Notes: generated by a model from the letters alone, not told the origin. 64,000 nucleotides of DNA from Owenia fusiformis (GCA_903813345.2 CAIIXF020000010.1:25196425-25260424), one strand, 5' to 3'. Numbered from the stretch's first letter, positions 1 to 12,152 are shown. Program-made: numbers and translations.

Positions 1-2798
1 TCAACGTTTCACTAATTGTCCATTCTTGGTATATATTAGGTGTATACAAGGACAGAATGCTTTTTATTAGTTGATACAATCATGGGCTTTCAATTAGGGT
101 TATCTAAATAAGGTAACATAAACCTCCAGGCAGAAATGAACAAATATTAACGCTTCTGGTGACCTTGAGCTATGACCTTGACCTTCCATGACCTTAATAG
201 TGTTGATTTATGGCTAAATCAGGATTTACACTTATGGAACAACGTCTATGCCTTGAACTATGATCACCACACCCATCTCAAAGAGTAGCAGACATATTTT
301 CTCACAGACATTTTTCTCAGCTTTGGATTACAAGATTTTCATTGCAGCAGGTTCATGTTATTTATCAAAACTACATGTACAAGGTGTTCATTGTTAGTAA
401 TATAAATTATGATAATGTTTTGGTTGATCAAAATATATATTGTCTTATTTTGTTATTCAATACAGTACTATGAATATTTCAAAGATAACATAATATTTTT
501 GTACAAAATCTAGTTTTTCAACATTTTTTATTCTTGTAAAAAGTGGTTTATGATGTCAGTTGTGTATTATTTCTGGGACAGTAATAGAAATTTATGAATT
601 TTGAGGTTATGCCCCCCTCCAGGACACTCTACTAAATTGATATGTATTTTCATTACAGGCACATCTGCTATGTAATTAAATTGAAAATGTGAGGTATTTT
701 AAAAAAAATAATCATTTGCTCCTATTTTCAAACCTTGAAAGCCATATGAAAGATTCCCTCTATTTCCAGCTACTGAAATTTTGTTTTTAGCATATTAAAC
801 TGCCCTGTTTGTTTTACTAGATGGGGCTAGATTCAAATTGGGACCAGTGTGGTCACAAATACAAAATTGTAGGGATTGTCCAATATATAAATAAATAAAC
901 AAAAGATCAGGAAGAGAACATTGCAGAAGTTTCATTGTCAATGATTTCTTGTTTAAAAAGATTTTACAAACAGTGTGAGCTACCAGAAAACAAAACAAAA
1001 GAAAGTAACCCTGTTGAGTAACCCTGTTCAAGCAAAACAAAAAATAGAACTTGACTTACAACATGTCAAAATTAGGTTCCCTAATATATATATGAAGTAC
1101 TTGGTCAGGATTTTTTCAACCTCAGGTAAGGAAACATTATTAATGTGTAGTGAGATCTGTCTTCTACAAAAGGCCAACTGGGACTGGCCAAAGGTGTTGG
1201 GAATAACAGGTATTCATATTTCAAGGTGTCTTGAACAAGAGAATCAATGTAAGGCTGACTTCAAGAGAGTGTTCATATTGAGAGGTGGTTTGATTACACA
1301 GCTGTTCAAACTTATTTGTTTACTGTACCATAACATTTTGATGAATAACTGCTATTGGTCTAATTTCTAAAATAGATGAATATTGCTTTTATCATGATGA
1401 TTAGAATTAGAAATACAGTGTACGAAATACAATTGTGAACATGCACTTTAACATGTTTTACTAATTCATTCATGTACTTGTTAGTCAGAAAAACAAAACT
1501 TAATAATTTTCCAAATTTTGATAATAAATTGGGCCTACATGTAAGGGTCCATGTATAGTTAAAATTACTCTAAATATGAAGTGCAGTTGATCTTTCTAAA
1601 TTAATGGTGTACAGTACTGTATTACCCAACCACTTGATCAACAACAGTGCATCAACTGAATTTGAACCCGGAAAATCTTAACTTCCCTCATTAAAAAAAT
1701 CCTGAAATGATAGATAATACATGAAAAATAGATGCAAATAAAACCTAGAAAAATGAAAGAACATCAATTACAATTTGTACGCATAATCGGAGACATGTGT
1801 TTTGCCAAAAAATAGTTTGAGCTATTGACTAGGAAGTTGGGAATGAGTGAAAATGCACACAAAACTTGAAATTTCTGAACAGGGTACCTCTTCAGAATGA
1901 AATGAAAGTAAGTGGTTACATAACCTGCCTAGAAGAATTCTAACCAGATACCAACATAGCTAGAAACCTGACATCTCAGATTGTTTAATTACTTTGAAAC
2001 TAAGAGGGTAGATTCTGGGGGGTCCAAGCATAGGCTGCAAGTTACAAATCACAGTGAAGTGAAGAGAGAATTGAACTATTTCAAATCATAAACCTGAAGA
2101 CAGATAAATCCCCTCTCAAAGGGATCATGTCCAAGATTAAATGTTACCATGAAGTTCAAATGGGAGGTAGGGACAAAAAAATTTAAAGCAAATGCATGAC
2201 ATATACCCAATTCGCGTGAAAAATCCGAACAAACAGGGTTCGTTTTTTTTTCGGTGTAAACTATTTATGTTGCGGCATTCCTTTTTTTTCTTCTCAGGAA
2301 ATAATTTTCCTTGACAATAATCAGAAAAAATGTGTATTTGCATTAAATTTTCAAATTTGGTAAATACTTTTTTCAACCCAATTCTACGTGTAATTTTATA
2401 TGTAGACTTCAAATATGATATTCTTTGTAGTAAATTCTAAATATTTAATGAAGTAAACTAAGGATTATTTCTACTTGTATCTAGTCTATTCTTCATATTT
2501 TAGGAAAAATCTCACAATCTTAAATCAAATCTACACATTAAGATCCACTTTCAAGAATTGAACTTATGGAAAATTTCTTCACCTCTATATGAATAAGGGA
2601 AAATAGGATAGGTGTGAATCAAAGTTAGTCCCTGTGCTATAGTCCCTGTGTTATAGTCCCTGTGCTATAGTCCCTGTGTTATAGTCCTTATGCTATAGTC
2701 CCTAGGTGTGCCTAGTGAGCAGTTAACACCCTGCAAGTACAGGGTTCTTATGTGTGGAGATTCTGGTGACTACACATTAAATTAATAAACTAGCTCAC
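1..2798. other. fibrillin intron, left edge of window
   Basis: No exon could be supported here. In the FBN1 layout the next exon encodes the first hybrid/TB-type domain, and no such cysteine pattern is visible on the minus strand, so it presumably lies beyond the left edge. The stretch holds AT-rich sequence, a degraded fragment (about 2150-2345) of the hAT-like family seen whole at 60554-60975, a fragment (about 2385-2490) of the MITE family seen at 46563-46991, and a 14-bp tandem repeat at 2627-2706. Confidence 0.5.
2627..2706. repeat. 14-bp tandem repeat
   Basis: About five to six head-to-tail copies of a unit of the form AGTCCCTGTGYTAT. C and T alternate at the variable base in successive units, which suggests a 28-bp higher-order unit. 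It lies 93 bp 3' of the fibrillin exon at 2799-2894, inside the next intron. Confidence 0.85.
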
Positions 2799-2894
2799 CT
2801 GTTTCACATGTTCTCCCCGTAAATCCATAAGGACAAGCACATCTACTGGGTGCTATACATCTTCCTCCATTTGAGCAACCTTCTTGGCAAGTGG
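2799..2894 (-). CDS. FBN: fibrillin exon: EGF-like domain 3
   Basis: A 96-nt phase 1-1 exon encoding an EGF-like domain ([12 protein letters not shown]...[12 protein letters not shown]) with six cysteines. It is bounded by a TTTTTAG acceptor and a GTGAG donor on the minus strand. It closely resembles the human fibrillin-1 segment [25 protein letters not shown], encoded by an FBN1 exon of the same length (96 nt). In fibrillins this is the third N-terminal EGF-like module, before the hybrid domain, and it is secreted into extracellular microfibrils. The first codon is completed by the G left over from the exon at 3601-3696, giving Ala. The product continues off the left edge. The gene could in principle be another fibrillin/LTBP-family member, but the ordered N-terminal modules favour fibrillin. 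Confidence 0.9.
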
Positions 2895-3600
2895 CTAAAA
2901 AGTAAGAATTCCTCAAAATTATTTCTCTACAAAAATGTCGATAATGATAGGCAATTCAATATGCTGAGATTCAGCAGAGTTGGACAAGAATGGTAGGTGA
3001 GTGCATTTTTACTGAAATTCTGTCCAACAAGTGCAGAATTTCACCATATTGAATGGCCTATTATTATTACTTATTCCAAATCAAACGTAAATGAAGGAAA
3101 CATTGTTAAAATAATGATAGGGATAGAGGTCCATGAAAGAACCAAATTACTAGTTTTCATTCTCCCTAATATAAAATGCCAGGAAACAGGGGTTGTCCCA
3201 GGGAGAGGATGTTTCCTTTATCAAAAAAAATTCTATCTTAGGGACCAGCTCAATATATTATCAATATATTAATGTTTTCCCTAATTTTTTCAATCGGAAA
3301 GTAGCTTCCTTTATAGAATGACAGATAGTAATAAAAAGTAACAGACATTGCTTCCCTCCCATGAACATAATATTGATCATTTTTCTTGGAATATAATGAT
3401 ACACACCCCCCCCCCCCACCCCCGGCCAAAAATTCTTTCAAATTCATGTAGTTTTCACTATTCTGAGCACTTCAAATGATTTTGGGCCAATGTTAAATGT
3501 GAACCCTCCTTTAAAATTTCTTGAAAAGCGAACCCCTTGGCAAAATCTAGCAACGGGCCTGATATGTATATACATGTATATTCTTTATCAAGTTACATAC
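2895..3600 (-). other. fibrillin intron, 706 bp
   Basis: A short intron between two EGF-like exons. It contains a poly-C tract near 3408-3423 and nothing else recognisable. Confidence 0.7.
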
Positions 3601-3696
3601 CTTCCCCACAGAAAGCTCCACCATAACCTGGACGGCAGGTACACTGAGTTCCCCCACATACTCCTCCATTCAAACATCTTACTGGACACTGAGACT
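3601..3696 (-). CDS. FBN: fibrillin exon: EGF-like domain 2
   Basis: A 96-nt phase 1-1 exon encoding SQCPVRCLNGGVC...CTCRPGYGGAFCG, a six-cysteine EGF-like module. It has a TTTTTCAG acceptor and a GTATGT donor on the minus strand. It aligns with human fibrillin-1 'CNIRCMNGGSCSDDHCLC' in the same position of the domain order, and the matching FBN1 exon is also 96 nt. There is no calcium-binding consensus (D/N-x-D/N-E) at the start, as expected for the N-terminal non-calcium EGF modules. The split codon with the preceding exon gives Lys. Confidence 0.92.
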
Positions 3697-3889
3697 CTGA
3701 AAAACATTAAGGTAATCAAGTTAATGGACAAGCAAAAGGTATTAGGAATGCTAAAATTTTGTAGTCACCACTCTATATTACTATTTTGGAAATGAGAAAT
3801 CCTAGGATCTTGAATGGAAGTGACTGGCTATGGTCATTAGATCAGTGTAGTTTCAAAAGAGTACAAATACCAGTAACTCTGTAAGGAAT

Positions 3890-4745
3890 GTTTGGCTATA
3901 ACCCAGATTTGACCAAAGTCATAAACTATAGATCACCCAGATCTGACCAAAGCCTAAACAGTAGATCACCCAGATCTAACCAAAGTCATAAACTATAGAT
4001 CACCCAGATCTAACCAAAGTCATAAACTATAGATCACCCAGATCTGACCAAAGTCATAAACTATAGATCACCCAGATCTAACCAAAGTCATAAACTATAG
4101 ATCACCCAGATCTGACCAAAGTCATAAACAGTAGATCACCCAGATCTGACCAAAGTCATGAACAGTAGTTCACCCTGATCTAACCAAAGTCATAAACTAT
4201 AGATCACCCAGATCTAACCAAAGTCATAAACTATAGATCACCCAGATCTAACCAAAGTCATAAACTATAGATCACCCAGATCTGACCAAAGTCATGAAAA
4301 GTAGATCACCCAGATCTGACCAAAGTCATGAACAGTAGTTCACCCTGATCTAACCAAAGTCATAAACTATAGATCACCCAGATCTAACCAAAGTCATAAA
4401 CTATAGATCACCCAGATCTAACCAAAGTCATAAACTATAGATCACCCAGATCTGACCAAAGTCATGAAAAGTAGTTCACCCTGATTTGACCAAAGTCATA
4501 AAGAATAGCTCACCCGGATCTAACCAAAGTCATAAGCAGTAGATCACCCAGATTTGACCAAAGTCATAAACAGTAGTTCACCCTGATTTGACCAAAGTCA
4601 TAAACAGTAGATCACTCAGATCTGACCAAAGTCAAGGCAGTATATCACCCAGATCATTTCACCAAAGTCATGAGCAATAGCTCACCCTGATCTGACCAAA
4701 GTTATAACAGTAGATCACCCAGATATGATTGAAGTCATAAACAAG
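3890..4745. repeat. 34-bp minisatellite, about 25 copies
   Basis: Head-to-tail units containing GATCACCCAGATCTGACC followed by AAAGTCATAAAC and a short variable part (TATA or AGTA). Most units differ by one to three bases, and the copies at the right end are more divergent. The array stops abruptly at 4745, where a Mutator-like terminus begins. Confidence 0.93.
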
Positions 4746-4865
4746 GGGTCGCCCCATTGGTTTGAATCCCAATGGTCCGAATCCTAATCATCCAAATCCC
4801 AATGATCCGAATCCCAATGGTCCAAATCTAAATTGTCTGAATCCAATTCATCTGAACCTCAATGG
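4746..4865 (+). mobile_element. solitary Mutator-like end with 15-bp repeats
   Basis: It starts GGGGTCGCCCCATTGG and continues as six degenerate 15-bp units (CCAATGGTCCGAATC type). The layout matches the left end of the element at 6750 (GGGGTCAACCCAGTTG then CAGTTGTCCGAAACC units), so it appears to be a diverged relative. I found no matching inverted end in the window, so it is probably a truncated copy. Confidence 0.5.
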
Positions 4866-5017
4866 ATTCCGAGTATAGGACGTTCATGGCTTTTTCAGTA
4901 ACTTCTTATGAGATCATAAGACTTCCAACAAATTTCATGCAGACTCACGATTGACATTGTCATTGCATGTGCTGGTTCATTTTCTCTGCTAATAAGCAGC
5001 TTCTCAGTGAAAAAATA

Positions 5018-5050
5018 CAGGGTGAGCCAAAAAACAAGTGTTAATAACTC
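5018..5050 (+). mobile_element. mariner-like terminus, partner end not found
   Basis: TA followed by CAGGGTGAGCCAAAAAA resembles Tc1/mariner termini and the ends of the element at 11381-12152. Only this end is recognisable, so the extent of the copy is unknown. Confidence 0.35.
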
Positions 5051-5635
5051 TGTCTTCCAACATGGATTTCAAATCATATTTTGCACAATTAAACCTTGTT
5101 CAATGTTTTTTCACTCTACTAAATTTCATTGGTCTAGTTTAAATGGTCACGGTTTTATGGCCATTTTACAAAAAAATGCTTTAAATACCAAAAAAATCAC
5201 CTGATATGAATCCCCAATCTTTTATCATTGGAGCTATTTCAAAGATATTGTCCACACTAACTCCAGAAGCATAGGCATAGTGAGAGGGATTTTGTGGGGT
5301 TCCTGCAAAACCCCATTCGACTCAAATCCCCTTTTGTTATAAAACGAACCTCCAGCAGGGAACAACTCCCTTTTCTGATAGATCAACAAATCAAGGCCAG
5401 GAATGAACCCCACTCTAAAAAATATTACTATTTTTGCGCAAACAATGAATCACTCACTTACATACCATACCACACTTGTATATCACTGTACTAGCTATTT
5501 GATATAATACGTGTACTATTTTCTGTAATTTGATTGGTTTGTCGAAACCATTTCTGTCGTGTGAACCCCCCCCCCCCCCTGCCCCCTTTGCCTTGAACTT
5601 CTTTATAAATTAGTTAATCCTGGCTACACTATCTA

Positions 5636-6150
5636 CGTTGGAGAAAGTACTAAACATTGCACACTAAAATGACCTACCTCAATACATTCCTGAGTATATT
5701 TGGATTTTTTTATGTAGTGGAATCCCCAATTATATGTATTTATCAGCAGAACGAGAAGATTTTCGTTTTACATCGGAAATCTCTCAGCACTTGTCAAGAT
5801 GGAGAAAGGGGAACCCCATTAATTTGCAAAGCCTGGATGTACCAACAGATCGAGGAATTTAGCGATCAAAAATGAAAATTTCCTCGTTCTGCCGATTAAC
5901 CCACACAAATTCAAATTAACGGTCGAAGTTAGGACCGCGTGATACAATTGGGGATTCAATAGCCTTGCCAAAGTCGGTATTTTTTTACTTATCTGATCTT
6001 GAATTATTACTAGAAATCAAAATAAGTAAAAGAGACCAACTTGGGCAAGGCTAGGGATTCAACTACATAATAAGAATCCAAATATACTCAGGAATGTATT
6101 GAGGTAGGTCATTTAAGTGTGCAATGCGTAGTACTTTCTCCAATGTTGGA
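5636..6150. mobile_element. foldback element, about 95-bp arms
   Basis: The arm at about 5637-5735 (TTGGAGAAAGTACTAAACAT outward end, then GACCTACCTCAATACATTCC) recurs as its reverse complement at about 6056-6149. The interior holds a second, smaller inverted pair and a segment (AACGGTCGAAGTTAGGACCG) that also occurs in the palindrome at 7640-7985, so the two elements share sequence. No coding potential. Confidence 0.75.
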
Positions 6151-6757
6151 GAAACACTGCCTTCAAACAATCATTGGAGCGTATGACCACAACGTAAGTG
6201 GGCTTATGTGATATATACATTTTGAAAAGTTTTTTCGGCGTTCAGTTTTGTATCGGCGATCAATTTTTATGAATTTTTTCTACAGGAATATTTTTGCTTG
6301 ACAATAATCAGGTAAAATGCGTATTTGCGTGACATATTCTGTCTGTCATGCAAAAAACTGGCGTGACTTCAAATTTTCCAGCAAATGCGTGACAAAACAT
6401 TGCAGTGACAAAGAATTGAAGTGACAAATATGCAAATTGCGGGACAATTGGATGACCTGAAATTAATCTATGAAATCCCATGGCAAATCCAATCTTGAGG
6501 TCAAGAAAAAATATAGTTTATTGTCTAAATTGAATTGTGGTCAGGCTAGGCCCCCTCGACTCGGCTATTTTTGACATTGAGAAACTTTGAGTTTGAAAAT
6601 AAAATAAAAAAGGAATGATATATGAGCCCACAATATTCTAAAATTGAAACTATTTTTGTCAAGAGTATTCAGGATCTTGCTTAATCTGATTCTACTTTGA
6701 AACCATGTTCTATTTTATGTCTAACTGTTTTAAAAAGAGAAAACTTGACGGGGTCAA

Positions 6758-6834
6758 CCCAGTTGTCCGAAACCCAGTTGTCCGAAACCCAGTTGTCCGA
6801 AACCCACTTCTCCGAAACCCAGTTCTCCGAAAAT
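6758..6834 (+). repeat. 15-bp tandem repeats in left terminus
   Basis: Five copies of CAGTTGTCCGAAACC (the last two with CTTCTCC or GTTCTCC). On this strand they read as Pro-Val-Val-Arg-Asn repeats, a by-product of the 15-bp period and not a protein. Confidence 0.9.
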
Positions 6835-7639
6835 TAAAAAATTTAATTTTCTTAGTAACGAATCTTGTCGCAACCTCGCGAATCAGGACAGCATAACATT
6901 GGTATCACGTTGACATCGGTTAGCCCGGTCAATAATGGGTCCGAAAGTTCACGATCATATATATATTCTTACTAGATTCTCGGCACATAGACTTATATCC
7001 AGGACATCCTACAAATTTTGAACCGCATTGTCCAGCACGAATCGCACTCCTTCTTGGTGGAAATTCAAGACTGCCGCCAACATTTTAGACAATTATCACA
7101 GTCGAAGAGAATATTCTGGCGAAAGGAATATCTATCTCATTAGAATAACGTATGGACGTCCGTGACAATTATATAATATTCATTTGATAATTGTTTTCAT
7201 TCCCTTTTCTCAATAAAATAAGGTTAATTATGTTTGGAATTCCGATAGACAAAATATTTCATGGGCATATATGTTCAACTGATGGCTAAAAATTGTATAA
7301 AAATATGATTTTGCTGTGGAGATATCGCGGTTTTAAAAGTAGGCTAACTACGCATGTAAAAATGCAGTAAAATGCCGTGGTGTACAGTATCTGACGTCGT
7401 ATCATAATGTTTCAAAATTATACACCGGACAATAAATAACTACTCAATGCAGACAGGGAGTTTTAATTGCCCAAAAACTGAGTATCAAAATGCATTTGTA
7501 TCTCTTTAGTATCTTGCATGACTCGTTCATATGAATTCTTTATTTCTACCTCGTTCCCAATACATTCTGAGACAGTTCAACCTTTGCCCCACGTCCTGTT
7601 CGTCGTTAGTACGTTGTCACTCGATATAATTGCCACGCG

Positions 7640-7985
7640 GTCCTAACTTCGACGGTTAATTTGAATTTTTCACCTACCGGATATTTGAAAATCAAGGATT
7701 ACGAGTCTCATACTGCACCATTTTTCTTCAAACTTGTTCCATTCAAGCATAACAAAAATCTCTTTTTGATGGAAGGCCTTCTAACAGCTGGGGAGTGGGG
7801 ACCAAAACGCTGCTAGAACGAGAGACTCTTTACAATAAAGTAATGCACTGACAGAAGTGCAATTTTGTTTTGCTTTTAATGGTATAATGGAAGAAAAACG
7901 GTGCAGTATCAGACTCGCAATCCTTGATTTTCAAGCATCTGGTAGGTCAAAAATTCAAATTAACGGTCGAAGACAGCGTGATTGC
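7640..7985. repeat. palindrome inside the Mutator-like element
   Basis: The arm at about 7641-7738 (CGTCGAAGTTAGGACCG on the other strand) is inverted at about 7893-7975. The interior between them is about 150 bp. It shares sequence with the foldback at 5636-6150. Confidence 0.7.
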
Positions 7986-8959
7986 AGAAAGTGATGACCA
8001 CGTGGAAATTTTGGAACTACCCTTTCGAGTAGGCAAGTAGACCCCAAACGGTTCTAAGTACTTCCAATCCGTCCATACAGTTTAAGCCCATTCTCGAGAG
8101 CGTAGTGAGAACTAGTTTGGTGTGATAATAGGGTCAGATACTGAAAGTGTAAGCATGGACGACCTCCCACCGTCCAATGAATACAGTGGGTTCAGAATCA
8201 GAACGCGTTTCAGACGGCGTTCCGAAACAGCTCACTATAGCTTATTCCTTAAATTTTGGCCTGAATGCTTTGTACGTTGAGAGACGGGACGGGACACGAC
8301 CAGTGTGACAGCGCCATTAGCATTAGGCGCACGATGGGCACATTTTAACTTGGTATGAGTAGGGGGTAATTTATGAGGATCTATAGGACTCAGTCGGATT
8401 CAAAATGCTATTTTTTATTTTATCATTGGTTGCATTTTCTGTTCCTGAAGAATAACGTGGATTGCATATGTGTCCCATCCCCGATTTGTGGGAATTACAC
8501 CCCAGTCACATTTCCAACGGCCACCGTGCGGTCTATCATTTCTGTGGTCAATAGCTTTTCCACGCTCGCCGTAGAATTTCTGCGCTCTCATTCTTTTGCA
8601 TTCACATTTCCCACGGCAGCCGCACGGTGAATTTTAAATTTCTGTTGATAAATAATACTTCTTTCATTTTATTTACATCAGGGCAATTTATAAATGTTAT
8701 TCATAGTGCTAGGATGTAATATCAAATGAAAAGTGATCGTGAAACATTGACAAATAATGATTCAATCTTGTTGAGCCAGTTGATTTCTACGGGACCTCAG
8801 AAATGAACAAATATTATAACTCCGAGTTATAATTTCTATACGGCGACCCTGCGGCGTGTAAAAAACTGGATACGCCGTACGGAGGCCCCAAGGCAAGCGT
8901 AGTTTTCCTACGCACAGGCACTGTAGCCCCTTTAAACATTATCCTCCGTCAATAGAAGA

Positions 8960-9760
8960 TACACTCACCTCCATAAGTTGAATTTTTATTTACTTAACCG
9001 GCGATGAAATAACTTATAATATTGATGGAAACGTAACTTGACTTTATTTCCAATACCTTAGAATTTTATCAATTTTTTTCCTAAATTACAATAGGTCGAA
9101 AATTGATGATAAATTTGATGACTTTTTGAAAATCGTCAATCCCATGTCATCCAATGGGAAATGGTAGATTTGCCGCAAGTCATATGACAGAATATCCATC
9201 CATCCGAGTCCTTGAAAATACGAGTAAGGCAGGCAATTGAATTTGCTAACTTTATTTAACAAAGAATTGATATGTTTCTTCAGGTTCAACAAAGTTACAG
9301 GGCTTTAAAGTCAAAATTGGTTTTCAAGAAAACTCTCCCATTGAAATAACACAGGAGGCGAGAAATTATTTTCAAAAATGACTTTGAAGCGCTATAAATT
9401 TAGTATTCATCAAATAAACTAAACACTTAGTGAACAAAAAAGTTAGACAATTCAATTTTTTATACCAAAATTTTTTTGCTGAATCTTTTACTGAAAAGAT
9501 TCTGATTTGCCCCGAACTCTCTATTTCCCCTTGGATTATACGGGAATGACGATTTTAAAAAATTCATCAAATTTATCCTCAATTTTCGATCTCTTGTTAT
9601 GGAGGAAAAAAATCTAGAAAATTTGGAGGTATTGGAAATAAAGTAAGGTTACGTTTCCATCAATATTATACGCTATTTCATCGTAAATAAAAATTCAAAC
9701 GTAAAGAGGCTTTAACACGTAGTTCAATGGGGGAGCTAAGGTTATGGAGGGGAGTGTATA
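8960..9760. repeat. long imperfect palindrome inside the Mutator-like element
   Basis: The arm near 8975-9065 (ATATTGATGGAAACGTAACTT) recurs inverted near 9628-9710, and weaker complementarity continues inward (around 9100-9180 against 9540-9600) and outward. It looks like an older foldback element nested in the larger one. Confidence 0.65.
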
Positions 9761-10578
9761 AATACAACTACCGGCTTTTCACGCAAATGAGCCTACTGGG
9801 CGTTTATTTTGCATAGGGCGTTTATTTGAAAGAACATTTAATTAACGCTCGTGGTACTTTATTAATAGGGAAAAATATTTTTCCGTTTGGATGGGCGATA
9901 AGCTATTTGATTCCTTTTTTCGAATGTTTCGCCAATTGTCAATTAAGTTTACCTCTTATTAAGAAATCTAGTAAAGTTGACGTGTACATCTTTTGAAACC
10001 AAAAATTATTCTTCATTTAGTTACTCTGTTCGAGAAATAGAGATTAAATTCAAAAAGATGAGTGAGTAAATGGCGAAAATGAAACTTCTTGCGAATGGGA
10101 GAACATCCAATTTGATACGAGGACAGCCTGTCTTCCTTTCCAGTTAATCCTAAGTGATTACGTTTAGCATGTTTTGTTCTTTTACATTTTACGATTTGAT
10201 AAGAGACAGAGACTAAGAAATTAAATGCGACGAAACATTTTGACAACGTAATATGTGTACTGTTTATTCTTAAAGTTTAATGCGTTAACTTATTTTATCG
10301 GTTTCAAAATGTTTCATTTTATTTTGCCTATATAAAATATATTGAATACGATAAGATCAACTGTTCCGTAATATATATTGTGTTTTGATGACCTTTTTTA
10401 GAATCACAATGTAAAATAAATCCCCCGTTCCTGTCATTCTGGTAACGCCGTGTAATGGATGCAATTCAAAGTGAGAGAGAGATCTATACAGAATGCGTCC
10501 ATGCCATTAATTTTGCCAAATACATGACATGAAACTGGCTTGAGGTGCGTCCCCTTTATCTGGTAAATTATGACTAAA

Positions 10579-10730
10579 TTTTTCGGACAACTGGGTTTCG
10601 GAGAACTGGGTTTCGGAGAACTGGGTTTCGGACAACTGGGTTTCGGACAACTGGGTTTCGGACAACTGGGTTTCGGACAACTGGGTTTCGGACAACTGGG
10701 TTTCGGACAACTGGGTTTCGGACAACTGGG
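10579..10730 (-). repeat. 15-bp tandem repeats in right terminus
   Basis: About ten units of CTGGGTTTCGGACAA, the reverse complement of the left-end unit. They are nearly identical to one another, so the array has been homogenised or expanded recently. Confidence 0.93.
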
Positions 10731-11052
10731 GTGCACCCAAACTTGACAAAAATAAGAAACTCAATATTTCATACTAACCGGGAAACAAAGATGGTGGCAT
10801 GTGGGAGCATTAGGTGTTGCATTTTAAAGAATTATGGTGACTCATTTTTAGCAACAGCAGTTACCGTACTTTAAAATGGAAGAAAAAAATTAAATAATGC
10901 AAAAATGAATCCCGAATAATATAATAGTTCAGTAGATGTCTAACAATAAAAATATGTGTATGTCAATCTGAAAAAAAAAAATTCCACAAATAAGTCAAAA
11001 TGTGGAAAGGTAGCAAGGCCTAATTAAAAAAAAAAAGTGAATTCAAACTTAC

Positions 11053-11145
11053 TTTCAGAACAGCTTGTTGCAATTTGTCCATTGCTACAAAGACACATGT
11101 TTGGCCTCATGCATGTACCACTGCCACATGGCCTACTACATACAG
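11053..11145 (-). CDS. FBN: fibrillin exon: EGF-like domain 1
   Basis: A 93-nt phase 1-1 exon, with a TTTCTTTCAG acceptor and GTAAGT donor on the minus strand, encoding PVCSRPCGSGTCMRPNMC then LCSNGQIATSC. Human fibrillin-1 has PICRHSCGDGFCSRPNMC then TCPSGQIAPSC at the same place, from an FBN1 exon of similar size. This is the first EGF-like module after the fibrillin unique N-terminal (FUN) segment. The split first codon is completed by the C that ends either upstream alternative exon and gives Pro. Joining this exon directly to the signal-peptide exon would put a TAG as the fourth codon, so an intermediate exon is obligatory. Confidence 0.95.
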
Positions 11146-11380
11146 CTGAAAGAAAACATTGAATTGTTATCATTTTATTTATGATGTTACACAATGTAAT
11201 CATTATGAGGGGTTTGGGATACTAAGTTCATCAAAGACTTCTTTATCGTTTAGTCATATTCTTTTCAATTACCACTACAAGTATACATGATCATTGAGCA
11301 TGAGCTTTAATATATGTATAATCTATTATATAAGATAAATAAGTGAGTAGGCTAAAAATTACCAAATCAAAGTGCACTTA

Positions 11381-12152
11381 CAGGGTGGACAATAAAAATG
11401 GGACACTTTGTATCATTCTTCGAAGTATTTAAGACCACACAGATAAACCGTGTGTTATACACCAAAAAATGGGAAATTTATTTAGCCTTAATAAGATATA
11501 ATAACATGTGACTCAATGTTGTAGGAATTGTAACAGTTTTTGATATTACTTTCCAAAAATGAAGAAATTCATAAAAATAATGTCTAGCATGTTTGCCTCT
11601 ATCTGTGATAATAGCCCTGTATCTCAGAAAAGTCATAACTGTACATTATGTATACCTTCCTGAAAGTTTTGCTACAATTCATGAGTCATTGGTTTCGATA
11701 TTCAATGTGTAATCAGCCTATCATGGTAATGAAGTTCAATTTTTTGCATAGTAACAATGATTTTCAGGGGGTTTCGGAACAATTCATACAAGATGCCTAT
11801 TAACTGTTAGTATCTGTAATAAAAAGAGATTGTCATTGCTACAAATAACAATGATATTTTGGTGAGATGTGAGCAAAATGATGGGCAAATAAGGAGAAAT
11901 AACGAATTATACCTTTAATCATAGAAATTATGGAAAACTCTGCAATTTCAAAAGCTTTTTTTGTGGTAATGCGTTACCTTTTTTGCATTAATTAAAAAAA
12001 TCAATCAAAACTTCTATTCTTTGACTTGAAATTTTACATATGTCAACAGATATGTTCAAACTTTATATTCTTTAATTTTCATGACATTTGGTTCATATCT
12101 GCTCTTTTCAATAGAATTTATGTTAGTGTCCCATTTTTATTTGCCCACCCTG
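11381..12152. mobile_element. mariner-like non-autonomous element, 772 bp
   Basis: Inverted ends CAGGGTGGACAATAAAAATG and CAGGGTGGGCAAATAAAAAT (right end as reverse complement) sit between TA dinucleotides, the target duplication of Tc1/mariner elements. The interior has no transposase frame. It lies in the fibrillin intron just upstream (minus-strand sense) of EGF exon 1. Confidence 0.8.

Larger units (their letters stand above)
6750..10738. mobile_element. Mutator-like non-autonomous DNA element, 3989 bp
   Basis: Flanked by a perfect 9-bp direct duplication AAACTTGAC (6741-6749 and 10739-10747), the size typical of Mutator/MULE insertions. The ends are inverted: GGGGTCAACCCAGTTGTCC on the left, and GGGTGCACCCCAGTTGTCC on the right read as reverse complement. 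Each terminus runs inward into tandem 15-bp copies of CAGTTGTCCGAAACC, five on the left and about ten on the right. The arrays end on matching inner sequence (CCGAAAATT). No transposase reading frame is visible inside. The interior carries at least two further palindromes (7640-7985, 8960-9760) and a repeat (about 9776-9915) also found at 42462-42605. Mobilisation would need a transposase from elsewhere. Confidence 0.75.
3697..11052 (-). other. fibrillin intron, about 7.4 kb, repeat-filled
   Basis: This intron separates EGF exons 2 and 1. From left to right it contains the 34-bp minisatellite, a single Mutator-like end (4746), a mariner-like end (5018), a foldback (5636-6150), a hAT-like fragment (about 6235-6430) and the 4-kb Mutator-like element (6750-10738). 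Poly-C occurs near 5567-5579. No host exon was seen. Confidence 0.75.

Noticed and set aside
10434-10764. Two overlapping minus-strand frames with Ser-Cys-Pro-Lys-Pro or Leu-Ser-Glu-Thr-Gln repeats
   Set aside because: They are translations of the 15-bp tandem units at the right end of the Mutator-like element, with no start context or other coding signal.
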